DNA of 64,000 nt from Chamaecrista fasciculata (taxonomy: Eukaryota; Streptophyta; Magnoliopsida; Fabales; Fabaceae). The position numbers were made by a program, and so were the translations under genes. Location: the NCBI GenBank assembly GCA_003254925.1, contig QANZ01021078.1, positions 1 through 64,000 on the forward strand, written 5' to 3'. Position 1 is the stretch's first letter. The number at the start of each line of letters is the position of its first letter. Under the pieces are notes generated by a model. It made no database searches and had not been told where the DNA came from. It was given only the letters and a program-made list of their open reading frames with translations. Shown here piece after piece: positions 50,483 to 61,971 of this stretch.

Positions 50483-51961
50483 GACTTCTTCTCCCAAAAT
50501 TCAGATCCCCCGAGCCTCAGGCTCAGGGAAAATATCAAAATGGCATTCAAAGCGAAGCAATCACAAATTCAGAATCACCTAATTTAAGCCACAATGCAAA
50601 CCGTCCACAATCCAAAAATTTAAACCCATATCTTGAACTCTAGGCTGCTTCAAATACAGCATTATCTTTCAAAAATGCTCAGAAATCATCGAGCTCCCTC
50701 CATCATGCCAGCTCCTTCTCTTCCTCCATATCCAACCATAAGCACCACCATCACTTGTTGTTTTTGGTTGCTGCAGCTGTCAGCTATAGCCTATGACACG
50801 CTTGTCCTCACTCAAGCTCGGCGAGAATCTTAATCCACACAGATCGAAGAATTTTCAGCTCAACAAGAGAAATTGCAAATTCCCGCTGATGAATTGAACG
50901 TATAATGGTAACAGGTGGGGAATTTGTAAATGAAAGCTTTATATGGAATTGAAAGGAGATACGAGAAGAAGATCAAGCTAGGAAAGAAAAGGGGAAAAAT
51001 CTGAAGGAACAGATTCTGGAAGTTCGAGAAAATAAAAAAATGGTCGAAGCCACGGAGACAGGAAAGAAGAGCAGCTAATTATTGATTCATTTTTTTTTTG
51101 TATAATTTCAATATATTTTTTTCTAAATTTTCTCAACGAAAGAGAAGCTCAGATCCAAAGATCCTAATCAAAACTTTGCATCCACACATTTTAAAAAAAA
51201 ATTAAAATTAAAATACATGCATCTAACATGTGAATTTATTTATTACAAAGCTTGCTTTGCAAACATGATAAAGGAGAAAAGTGTAATATTTATATTTGAA
51301 TTTTCTCTGTTACGATTTTAAATTTTTTTTATTTAATTCAACGACCGACGTAAATGCAAACTAACGTGTCCTCTATAATCTTTCACGACGGCTTCTCGAA
51401 AACGAAGGAGGAGAGAGATTTTCTGGCTCTTAGCTGCTTAATCTTCTTCCTTAATTATAAAACTATTTATTTCTCAGTATATAATTATGTGTGAACAAGT
51501 CTATGTGTTTACATTATCGTACTCTAGGACGGCAATAAATATTTTTAAAGCTGTTCTTATCAATCTTCGTTTAGCGTTTTAAAGAGACATTTCAAGTCAT
51601 GTGAATGAAGCATCTACATATTTTGCCTCATCTTGAATTGATTTTCAAACCCATTCGTTATTAAACGCTAAACTCAATTAGTACTTACTATTTAGTAATT
51701 AGCTACGATGAATCCTGTACATATATATATACTAGTTGCTTTGCGTGCCCGTGTAAAATAAATAAGGGACTAAATTGTTAACTTAGTAAATAAAGAGAGA
51801 CCAAATAGTAAATTTTCTCTTATTTTTAATTTCATAGACTATAGTTTTAAACATGGACGACCAGAAAGGGGTGGAGTCATATAATATAATATATATATAT
51901 ATATATATATGCATATTGCCTCTTGTTGAATTGGGTCTATATATTCTTGTTATATTGTTTA
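50483..51961. other. SAC 5' flank and intergenic DNA
   Basis: The first few hundred bases upstream of the SAC start codon should hold its 5' UTR and promoter; no TATA box is clear. The rest is AT-rich with a (TA)n run at about 51887-51910. No other gene seen. Confidence 0.5.
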
Positions 51962-53431
51962 GACCCAGTTCGTTTGCGCTTTGATTATAATCTCCTCTGA
52001 TTATAATCGTAATAAGCATGTTCGTTTACGTTTTTTTTCTGATTAAATTATAATCAGGATTTTTCTATAATCAAACACACTCAATTACACTTATACCCCT
52101 ATATATATACCTATAATTACCTATACTCTATCACATTCAATCACCCATCATAAGGGTAAAATAGTCATTTAATCTGAATATTGGGCCATGTTGTAAATAT
52201 TTATTGTTTGTCTTGGGCTAAAATGTTATTTTGCCCAAATTATTTAGGGATCAAATTGTCATTTTAGCCACTCCTTTCTGTCTCTCTCTCCTCTGTCGTC
52301 TCTCTCTGGTCTCTCTCTCCCCCTCTCTCTCTCTTCTCTCTCTCTCTCTCCCTCTCTCTCGTCTCTCCCTCTCGTCTCTCTCTCTCATGACTTCCATGGA
52401 TCAAACCCACAAACAAATCGAGCTTCTTCTTCGTGAACTCAAACCCAACATAGTTTTCTTCGATTTCATTTTTTGGTTCCCAACTTGGCTCGAAATTTTT
52501 TTTAGCAAAAGGAGAATTGATTGAAAGAGAGAGAGAGAGAGATAGATAGAGACGAGAGATGAATTGATAAAAACACTAGAAGAACGTATCAAATTAGCAA
52601 TAACATTTTATGTTGACATCACCACACTAGAAGAACGTATCATCATTCACCATTAACGCATCTTAATACCCGCTTCCAGCCTCCCAAATCTCCTTCACCA
52701 AACCCACCTACAGTTTCGCTAAATGTGTGAAGGTATGAAATGTCTTTGATGATCCTATCTGATTTCAATTATATGATGAGTATATAATAGATGAAGGAAG
52801 AGGAAGAAGAATTAGAGAGTGTTATAATTAATTTTGGAACGAGAGAGATGAGAGAGAGAACGAGTGAGAGAAGAGAGAAGCCAAACATTACGCTAAATTG
52901 AAGGTTTTTTTTCGGATCCGAGGCTTTTTTATCTTCTCTCTCATCTTTTGCGAAACGGTGGACCGTTTTTTTCGGTGGTCCATCGAATGTCGGGGCCAAA
53001 TGCTACACTTTAGTCCTTTCGATCCACCATTTCGTAGGAAAAAATGAATTCGGTGTACCAAACAAAATAATCACCTCCAAAGTTGCACATGATTATAATT
53101 ATATTTTCACGCTTTCCAAGGCAAACAGTGACATAATTTGATTTTTCTATAAGCAACAATAATATCCAAACACACTTTGATTATAATCAAATCGCATTTT
53201 ACTTTTTCCTACTTTTTTCAACTTTTTCTTCCATTTCTACCCCTATACAATTTATCAATTTCCTTACCCTTCTATCTACCAACCACAATCATTACATACC
53301 CATTTCAATAATTTCACACCAAATAATCAACTTTCATCCAAACACCAATACACTAATAATCAACTTTGATTATAATCATACTCTGATTATAATCAGAGCA
53401 GATTTTATTACAAGCACAAACGAACTGAGCC
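51962..53431. mobile_element. PIF/Harbinger-like non-autonomous element, 1470 bp, TTA target duplication
   Basis: The left end GACCCAGTTCGTTTGCGCTT and the right end (reverse complement GGCTCAGTTCGTTTGTGCTT) form terminal inverted repeats. TTA flanks both sides (51959-51961 and 53432-53434), the PIF/Harbinger duplication. Subterminal regions are full of the palindrome GATTATAATC in both orientations. The interior holds a long CT-rich tract (52262-52390) and short unrelated frames; no transposase. Unusually large for a Tourist-type MITE, so it could be a deletion derivative with foreign DNA. Confidence 0.8.
52262..52390 (+). repeat. Long CT-rich low-complexity tract
   Basis: About 130 bp of mostly TCTC with occasional CCC, CGTC and GGTC interruptions, inside the Harbinger-like element. 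A shorter GA run lies at 52525-52545. Confidence 0.85.
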
Positions 53432-53434
53432 TTA

Positions 53435-54618
53435 CTCGACTCTTTGTGTGTTATTTTTTTTTCTGTTTACCCAATGATAAATTGAGTAATTTAGGTTTTG
53501 GAAGTTAAAATTTTACTTCAATATTGTATTAAAACTTAAAATTTAATAATGTATAGTAATGTTGTGTAATTACAGAAAATGACTCTCTCTCTCTCTCCCT
53601 ATATATAAATTATAAAACACCATAGAAGGATTCCAAAAATACAAAATTACAATTAGATAGGCTTTTATTTTTTCTCATTTCCTCTGTAATGAAAAGCCAA
53701 AAATATAAGACATGATTCCTTGTAGTGCACTACATGTGTAGTACAAAGAGAAAAAGAAACATTTAGAGAGAAAAAATGTTTGTGAGACTGACTTTCTCTA
53801 TTTAACAGTTTATTTCTCTCTTAGTACTTCAATGCACTATAAATGATCTATATTTTAAAATATAAGTCATTTGTTGAAGTTTCATATTATTTAGTTAAAA
53901 AACCTTATAACTATAAAAATTTAATGAGACAGATACAACACTCTCCTCTTTAAAGTTTGTAGTGAGTATTAGATCTTTCTACACCATTCTTTATATTCAT
54001 AATAATTTTGATTATAATACCATTGGTTCATTGCCCTTAGTGCTGGAATTATATATATTAGCTAGGGTATACCATAATAAAATTGAGAAAGGTTATAAAG
54101 ATAGACTTTTTTACATATGATATATACATGATTGTTTTTTTTCAAAAAAAAAAAAGCACTATTTGTTTTAGCCTCAGAGCTGGAAGAATTAATTCTCCCA
54201 GTTTACCGTTGAAGAGGATTAAAAATGCCATAAGAATATGAAAATGCATCAAATAATTAGTATTTAGTTATCTTAATGTGCTATTTAGAAATGGAAATAC
54301 AAACATATACAATTACCAATAGCTCATAACCTAAACTGCATAATTTTGTTGAATGTACAGCATTATATAAATGAATAGTTTACTTTGTCCAAAAAATAAA
54401 AAGGCGGTATAATTACATTAAAGTAGTTTATAGATAGAACTATATATACATTGAGATACCAAATCATTAAACTTTTATAACCTTTATGCATGTCAATGTT
54501 TAGGAGAAACAAATAAAGAATGCATATATATAATCACTTTTAAATATTGTATAATGTGTTGTTAGATTTCCTTTATCTAGCTAGTTGAGAATCGGTCTTG
54601 AAGTGGAGTCACAAACTA
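53435..54618. other. AT-rich intergenic stretch
   Basis: No coding potential recognised. A short CT run lies at about 53583-53600 and there are several poly-A/T tracts. Confidence 0.5.
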
Positions 54619-54632
54619 ATATATTATACAAT

Positions 54633-54836
54633 CTCCAACAAAGGTTGGTCTAGTTGGTAAGAAGTCGACTCATAACCCACAAGGTCGTGAGTTCGATTTC
54701 CACTGCCGATGTGAGGGCCTTGTTGGTAGGCGATCTGTAAGTACCTCTATAAGCGCTCATAGAGCCTTGAAGCCTGCCCTGGCCTTGGTGAGCCCCCGGG
54801 CCAACTCACCTAAACTTTTCTATACAAAAAAAATAT
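54633..54836 (+). repeat. tRNA-derived SINE, 204 bp
   Basis: Same family as 29272-29464, with a box-A-like TGGTCTAGTTGGTAAG, a box-B-like GAGTTCGATTTCC, the body GATGTGAGGGCCTTGTTGG and a tail in A. A 14-bp direct repeat with one mismatch, ATATATTATACAAT versus ATATATCATACAAT, flanks it (54619-54632 and 54837-54850). Its higher identity to the tRNA boxes suggests it is younger than the split copy at 19.5-20.6 kb. Confidence 0.88.
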
Positions 54837-55001
54837 ATATATCATACAATAGAGAATATATATATATATATATTGGAGGAGAGAAAATTCTAGAGCGAGA
54901 CAAACATATATATAGAATTTGGAACCATGCCATATTGCCATGAGATTTTAAATCAGAGAAGAAGAAAGCATTCCATTTCGTGATGATATTTTTTTTTTCC
55001 A

Positions 55002-55859
55002 ATGGTTGCTTCCTGTTCTACTTGTTCCCATATAATATCAATTTTTGGCTTTTTCTATAATTATTTTTATTGTCTTTTTCCAATCAAGGATGCCATCTTG
55101 TTGAAATTTTTTGATGATGTCGAAATGACTATTCCTCATCTGCAAGAGGAAATACTGTTTAACTGGGTTTTGAAGGGTTTTGTGTTTGTTCGTGCAAAGT
55201 ATCATTCTTTCTTTCTATTGGAGTGCACCTCAACGCTGGATAAGGAGTTCCTCCTGGATAATGGTCCTTGGGTGATAGATAACCGTCTTGTTGTGCTACG
55301 ACGTTGGCATTCAAGGATGATCATTGACCAAACCACCTTTGGCTCTATTGATCTCTGGTTCAGGTTTTCTAGCATTCCAATGGAGCTGGTGTGCCATAGT
55401 ATGGCATGGTACTTGGGAGATCTCATCGGAACTGCAGTTGCAGTTGACATCAAAGATCCACAGTTTTCGTCGCTCAACAGTATGGATGTGGTTCGGGTTA
55501 AAGTTACTATAGATCCGACCTTGCCGATGCCTACAGGAGCCTTTATTACTACTCATAATGAACCGGCAAAATGGGTTCCTTGTGTGCCAGAACGGGTGTA
55601 CCGCCTTTGTCAACAGTGTGGGGTGATTGGCCATACTGCTAATGTTTGCACTAAGGATCGTGATCAAGTTATTGCTGCTGTTCATGCTCAACATCAGGCG
55701 ATCATTGAAAAATCGGGTATTCTTGTTGCTATCCAGCCGTCCTTTCCTATGTTTCTTAGTCCTCCAACTCTTACGGAGTATGAGATCTATCGCTCTACGA
55801 CAAAGTTGGACTTTATTAGTGAAGCCCCTGAAGTGGTTTACTTTGTATCTGACATCTGA
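55002..55859 (+). pseudogene. LINE N-terminal region: DUF4283 and CCHC knuckle
   Basis: The 285-codon frame contains a DUF4283-like stretch (residues about 50-165, with GPWVIDNRLVVLRRW) and a zinc knuckle C-x2-C-x4-H-x4-C at residues 203-216 (CQQCGVIGHTANVC). It ends at TGA 55857-55859, and the next open stretch starts in the same frame, so the stop may be a later mutation or the natural end of the first ORF. The first 40 or so residues are hydrophobic and may not be native LINE sequence. The knuckle suggests RNA binding. Confidence 0.75.
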
Positions 55860-55868
55860 AATCTTGGC

Positions 55869-57750
55869 ATGCCACCAAATATAGTAAATGCGGACCTTCC
55901 ACCTAATGATAACGATGACGACAATAACGACAATGATCAGGACGACAACATGGATCATGATGGCCCACATTACTCCCCATTAGGAGACCAAGATGGAGAT
56001 GCTGGTGGGGGATCTAACCTTCAGGATTCCTCTGCTACCCCTACAATGCAGTTTGGAGAATCTTCCAATGATTACTCCTCATCCTTTGGAGGCGTGGGTT
56101 TCACCTTTCAACCTTCTATTGTGATTTCTGGCCCTACTCATGCTGTGTTGACCCTATCTTCTCCTAAAATTATTGAGGGCCATGGTTCTGCTGACATGGA
56201 CTTTCGCTTTTCAACTCCAAAGTTACCCCTCGGGTTTAAACATAATTTCTGGGAGGTGGACCACTTGCTTTTGCAATCTACAGCCTTTTGGAATATGTTG
56301 CAGAGTATTCCTTCTAGCATGCTTTTGGAAGCACTTGTTTCGCCGCTGCCTGCTAGCTGTTCGGATAGCACTCTCTCCTTTTGGCATGAAGCCTTGTACT
56401 CAGTTTTTATGACATTTCTCCACCTTGCTGTAGAAGTTGCCATTCCCTGTGCTATTGCAGACCTTGCTTTTTCTTTCGATCTATTCAAGAAGTTTGAGGT
56501 GACCCCACCAATCGAGTTGCTTTCACCAATATCGGTTGCTAATCTGTCTAAATGGGTTGCTTTCTCTCCGCTGATCAAACTTTTTTATGCTGAACAAAGA
56601 ATTGACTGGTCCGAGGTACGGTTATCCTCTAAGTCCTCCTCTATCCTTTACTCTTGGGCTACTTGTGGCATTCACCCTCTAACTGCTTTTGGGCTTGTGG
56701 TTCTGTTTGGCCCAAATGCGCAAGTTGCATGGGATTTCTGCTCAGTCAAGCCTTCTGGGTTTTCTCTTTTCTTCTGGTCTGATGGAATTTTCTGCTTCAT
56801 CCCAACCGTGTATGGCCCGTTTTTGGTTTCACCTATCAACTGGTTCTTTGTCTTTTCTTTTTGGAGGTCAGCCCTGCAACGAAGTCTTCTTGGACCTCAC
56901 TCCCTTGGGGGTGTGCCTGTTTCATCTGTTGGGGTCACACTAAAATTTCAGAGGCTGTTAAAACGCAAACGAGTTCTTGATCTTCTCTCTGCATGCTCTG
57001 CTAAAAAATATACACAGGGAATTCATGATGTGGTTCCTTCGTCAGTTGAGCCAGTTTTTGAGTGGGGACTTCCTATTATGTTCCTTAGTGAGACCCTGTG
57101 CCCTGGTACTTATGCCTCTTTGCTGGTTTCTAACTTAGGTTTTTCTTCTTCGTTTGTTGTTGACCCCGAGGGTCGCAAGGGTGGGCTTCTTTTGGCTTGG
57201 TGCAAGCCCTTATCTGTACAAATTTTGGATGCTTGCCCCTTTTGGATTCATGCTGCTATCATCGATCTAGCCGTTGGATCTTTTGTTGTCACTTTTGTCT
57301 ATGGCCATCCAGTTTTACATCTCCGCCATGTGCTTTGGGACTTTATTAATCATACCGCTGCATCCATACAGTTGCCATGGCTCCTCGCCAGAGACTTTAC
57401 TTAGGTGTGTTGGCCTCAAGACAAACTCAGCCTTTCTCATTCTCTTCCAGGTGCCGACACTTTCATCAAGCTCATACAGGATTGTGCACTTCTCGAAGTC
57501 CCTATTTGTGGTCAACATTTCACTTGGACCAATGGGCTATGCAATGATAATGCTGTCTGGGAAAAAATCGATCGTGTTTTTTGTTCTTATCTTGGTGTAA
57601 TTTTTTCCCGCTGTCACATGTTTGTACTCTACCTATAGCGGCTTCTGATCACGCCCCCCTTATTATCTATGTTTCCCCTACTATCCCTAGTCGTCGTAGA
57701 CCTTTTCGTTTTGAAGCCATGTGACTCCATGACAATGCGTGTAATGATGT
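55869..57750 (+). pseudogene. LINE linker and endonuclease region, broken
   Basis: An acidic Asn/Asp-rich linker (55869-55970) is followed by poorly conserved sequence. Endonuclease similarity starts around 57075 (MFLSETLCPG, the catalytic Glu region) and continues through GRKGGLLLAW, FVYG, a decayed GDFN site (ARDFT, then TAG) and GQHFTWTN with EKIDRVFCS. After a frameshift near 57600 comes SDHAPLII, the C-terminal His motif. A TGA at 57722 sits where plant LINEs usually have Trp. The GDFN decay and the stops imply an inactive endonuclease. Confidence 0.75.
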
Positions 57751-57751
57751 T

Positions 57752-59566
57752 GTGACTAGTACGTGGTTCAGTTGTTGTTATGATTTGTCCCCTTCTCTCA
57801 ATATCTGTTCCCGACTTAACAAATTAGAATCAGCTCTTAAAAAATGGGACAAGGAGACTTTTGGGCAAGTTGATTATCATATTAAACGTTTACAAAATCA
57901 CTTGACTCACATTCAAGATGAAATCTCTCAGCATGGGGAATTTAGTAATAATTGGCATTCTTTGAGTTCTCAAGATAGTCACCTTCGTCAAGAGCTGAAT
58001 AAATGGTAAGACCGTCAGGAAATATTTTGGGCTCAAAAAGCCCGCCAAATGTGGCTGCGGCATGGGGAGAGAAATACGGCATATTTTCATCAAGTTGTGC
58101 GCAAGCGTCGTCTCCAAAATTCTATTTTCAAGTTGAAGAACGAGGCTGATCAATGGCTTGAATCTTATGAAGATATTGAGCGGCATGCGCTGCAACATTT
58201 TAAAAATATCTATAGCGCTGATGATTTTGATTCTTCTCTGGAGGATATTGCTAGTTGGCTTGCCCAACTACAACTTCCTTCCTTACCTTCTGCATTTCAT
58301 GACACGTGTCTGACCATCCCTTCAATGGAAGAAATTCAGGCTGTAGTTTTTCAGTTGAAAGCTTTTAAGGCGCCGGGTCTTGATGGCTTCCCTCCTGGTT
58401 TTTTTCACCACTTTTGGGACACTTGCAAGAATAGCATTCTTGATATGGTTGTTGTAGTTTTCTCTCGACAATGTGATTTAGGCCCCATCAACTTCACACA
58501 AATTGTTCTCATTCCCAAGCGTGATGAGGCTTCTACTATGTCTGATTTCCGTCCTATCAGTCTGTGCAATACTGTGTACAAGATTGTTTCTAAAATCATT
58601 GTCAATCGCCTGCAGCCAGTGATGGATGACCTAATCTCGCCAAATCAAAATGCTTTTATTAAAGGACGACTTATTTCTGACAATATCTTTTTGGCTTCTG
58701 AGTTGATGACCTACATTCGTAAGACAAGGTCTACCAAATCTTACTGGGGAGCTGCCAAGTTAGACCTTGCTAAACCTTATGATAGGCTGGCCTGGCCCTT
58801 CATTCGTCAGGTTCTGACAAGAATGAATTTCCCTCCAATACTCACTGACATCATTATGGAGTGCATCTCCTCGGTTACCTTCTCTCTGCTCCTCAATGGG
58901 CACTGTGTTGACTCCTTTCACTCATCCCGTGGTCTTAGACAAGGAGACCCTCTTTCACCTTATATTTTCATCATTGCTATGAATGCCCTGTCTGCGGTGC
59001 TATTATCTGCTGAATTCAATGGGGAACTTGAAGGTATTCAGTTCGCACGAAGGGGGCCCAGAGTGACGCATCTCATGCATGCTGATGATATCGTTCTTTT
59101 TTTCAAGGTCTCTCATGATGCTGCTGAAACCATCAAGGTCTCGCTCGATGATTTCTTTAAAGTTTCTGGCCTTGCTCTTAATCATTCCAAGTCTTCTGTG
59201 GTGTTCAGCCCCAATACCCCTCGAACACTTAAGGAGGAGTGCATAAATATTCTCGGGTGTCATCCCTCGATCAAGCTTGGGAAATATTTAGGGGTGTTTG
59301 TTGATGATCATAAGGAACAAAAGCGGAATTTTCTGGCTCTGGTTGCAAAAATTGATAAGCGTCTTGCTGGTTGGAAATCACGGCTTCTATCTCAAGCCAG
59401 TCGCCTCGTCCTTATTAAATCAGTTCCGGCAGCTGATCCTGTGTACCCCCTATCTTTGTTTCAAGCTCCACAGTACATTACTTCCAAGATTGATAGTCAT
59501 ATGACAAATTTCTTCTGGGGTTTTAATAATGAGACGCCTCGTAGGCATTTAACCCCAACAGATTGA
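57752..59566 (+). pseudogene. LINE reverse transcriptase region
   Basis: A coiled region with a TAA at 58007 precedes a 505-codon frame from 58049. RT signatures in order: FKAPGLDGFPPGFFHHFW, LIPKRDEASTMSDFRPISLC, NQNAFIKGRLISDNI, KLDLAKPYDRLAW (first catalytic Asp), GLRQGDPLSPYIFIIAMNAL and HADDIVLFF (Asp pair encoded at 59084-59089). The RT core itself is uninterrupted and keeps its catalytic Asps; the frame stops at TGA 59564 and resumes in the same frame. Confidence 0.92.
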
Positions 59567-60622
59567 TTGTTTAGGGCAAAACAGATTGGAGGACTTGGCT
59601 GTCATCGCACTGCCCTTGTCAATCAAGCTCTTTTTGCTAAGCATTCCTGGCGGCTGCTTTCACGTCCGTCTGCTCTGGCCTCCTGTTGGATTCATTCCAA
59701 ATATCTACTCCCTGGTGCTGACCTTGGGTTCCGAACTACTTCCCAGGATTCAGCAGTGTGGAAGGGAATTGCACGATCCTCCCCTATCATTCGTAATCAT
59801 TTACGTTGGAAGATTGGCAATGGCCTCCGTGTTGACATCACTAGCCCTGCTTGGACGACACCCTGGGAAGGTGCTCCTGGATGGTTTAAGGTGGCAGAAC
59901 TCATTAATCCTGAATCCGGGAACTGGCATTGGTCCCGGATAAATGATATCTACTCTGAGCATGATATTGAGAGACTTCATTTTGCTCTTCCGCCTTGTCC
60001 CGATAGGCCTGATTCGCCTGTTTGGTCAGCTGTTGCCGCTGGCACCTATTCTACTGCTGATGGCTTCCGCTTCCTCCAGCTAAATACGATGCCGAATCAT
60101 GGTAACCAACTTTTTATTTCTGTGTTCCCTTGGAAAGATTTTTGGCAGGTGAATGTTCAACCTTGTCTGCTTCTCCTCCTTTGGCGGGTCCTTCATAACG
60201 CCATTCCTACTTTGTCTGTTCTGCGACATCATCATCTACCCATCCATGGCGCCTGTCCGTTTTGTGGCTTTGAGGATGAATCTGTTGACCATGTCCTTCT
60301 GCATTGTCCTTTCGCTAGGGCTGTATGGTTCTCTTCTAGGTGTGGCTTCCTTGTTGACTCTAACAAATTTCCGTCTATTCGCGCTTGGATTCTCTTCTGG
60401 TGCAATGCGTGGAGGAGGGATGAAGCTGCTGTTCAAGATGCTTGGATCTCTGTTATTTGTACTATTAATGCTTTATGGTCTTTTCGTAATTTTGTCTTTT
60501 GGGGTCGGTATCGCGGTCAGCCGTCAGTATCACGTGTCAATTTGCTTAGTCTTAGACTTTCACATGATACTGACCTTTCTGTCGTTACCGAGTCGTTTCT
60601 CCAGGTAGGCTCTACTTCTTAG
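59567..60622 (+). pseudogene. LINE C-terminal region with zf-RVT
   Basis: Continues in frame from the RT after a single TGA. It contains GGLGCHRTALVNQALFAKHSWRL-type sequence typical of plant LINEs and the zf-RVT zinc-binding region (FWQVNVQPCLLLLLWRVLHN, then C-x2-C and H-x4-C in CPFCGFEDESVDHVLLHC, about 60250-60310). No RNase H domain follows. It ends at TAG 60620-60622, before the poly-A tail. Confidence 0.88.
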
Positions 60623-60690
60623 GATGTAGGGTTGTTGTGTGTTTTTCCCTATCATTTTTTCTTACAGTTGTTATATCAAAAAAAAAAAAA

Positions 60691-61971
60691 AATTCTTGGG
60701 CCAAATACATCTCGAATATCTGATGGATAAGAAGAAATGCACCATTTCTTAAAACAGAAAAGGAAAGGAGAAAAAAGTATGGTGCGAGAAAAGTCATAGG
60801 AGTAAATTAATAGTGAAAAATTTAATTAACTAGACCAATATATTGTTAAGAACTTATTTATCCTTGGACATTTTATTAAAAAATCAAGCATTTTTTTATA
60901 ATACATGTTCAATCATTGTAATGATTTTTTTTTATTTATAGAAAAGTTATTATTCAGTTGGGCTCACTTGTGATATCAGTTTTAAGGTTAAAAAGTTTCT
61001 TAAATAAAAGATTTAACTAAACTTCTAAATCTTTATAAATATTAGTTCTGTGTATATTTTAATTAGTTAATTAAGGTGATAATATTGATGACAAAAAATG
61101 CATAATTATTTCAGTAAGAATTAATTATTCTCTTAAAATTGATTGATCGAATCGATTTGATTAATGTCATTGTAAAACTTTTTAATTATTCATGAAATTA
61201 AAATATTAAATTGTTTTAAGTAATTTTAATTGGAATTCCTTAAAACATAATTAAAGTTTAGATATACACACACATTCTTAACTCTAATATTCACATATCA
61301 TAACCTTATCTCATTCACATACCAGAGGGCATATATCATAATCTCATCTCATTCACATACCAGAGGGTTGGCATCTAGTCACTCAAAAATTATGTCTAGA
61401 ATATGAGGTTGGCATGAATTATATAGAAAAAGGTTATATTTTATGATTAATCAATTGCTTTTAAAATCAAAATAATTAAGCCAAAGTTAGTAAATTAATT
61501 GACATGTTTTTTTTTCACATCACAACCCCCAACAAATCTTAAAGGATTCAATATAAGATGCCAATTAAAAAATAAATCATATTAAGTAATATATATATAT
61601 ATATATATATATATAAGGCTTAGTTGTTTTTTTTCATAAGTTACACGATATTTTTTAATTAGTAGATAGGCAAAGATTATTCTTTTTAAGAGATATTGAG
61701 ATAATTAGAATTAGTTTTACCACTCTCTAACAAATAGTAATTGATTTCAGTGTTTTCATTGAGATTATTAGAAACAAAAGATACATAGCACTTATAATTA
61801 TTGACTACCTACAATCATGCATGTCACAAGTGGAGAGGGTAGAGATATATATAACATAAGCAAATTAAAGCATGCAATTTTAACATAAGGATTGCATAAT
61901 AGGGACATATCACACATGAATTATGCTCATCAAGTATGTAATAGTAGTGTGATGGATGTGTATGTGAAGTT
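60691..61971. other. Intergenic stretch between the LINE and the GDSL gene
   Basis: AT-rich, no gene. It holds a (TA)n run at about 61590-61613 and a two-copy direct repeat at about 61295-61370 (CTCATTCACATACCAGAGGG twice). Confidence 0.55.

Larger units (their letters stand above)
55002..60690 (+). mobile_element. L1-type LINE (non-LTR retrotransposon), nearly full length, inactivated
   Basis: Domain order on the plus strand is DUF4283-like region, CCHC zinc knuckle, AP-endonuclease, reverse transcriptase and zf-RVT, followed by a 3' poly-A (about 60676-60690). This is the standard plant L1 layout. Reading frame is broken by TGA at 55857-55859, TAG at 57402-57404, a frameshift near 57600, TGA at 57722-57724, TAA at 58007-58009 and TGA at 59564-59566. 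The exact 5' end is uncertain and no clear target duplication was found. Base composition is richer in GC than its surroundings. Confidence 0.9.

Noticed and set aside
52231-52524. 97-codon frame in the Harbinger-like element
   Set aside because: Mostly a Ser-Leu run from the CT tract; the short tail has no recognisable homology.
54885-54900. Possible LINE target duplication (AAAATTCTAGAGC against AAAATTCTTGGGC after the poly-A)
   Set aside because: Too many mismatches and not adjacent to a defined LINE 5' end.
55311-55970. 219-codon minus frame over the LINE
   Set aside because: Antisense shadow of the LINE N-terminal region, with no family resemblance.
56138-56578. 146-codon minus frame over the LINE
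   Set aside because: Antisense shadow of LINE coding sequence.
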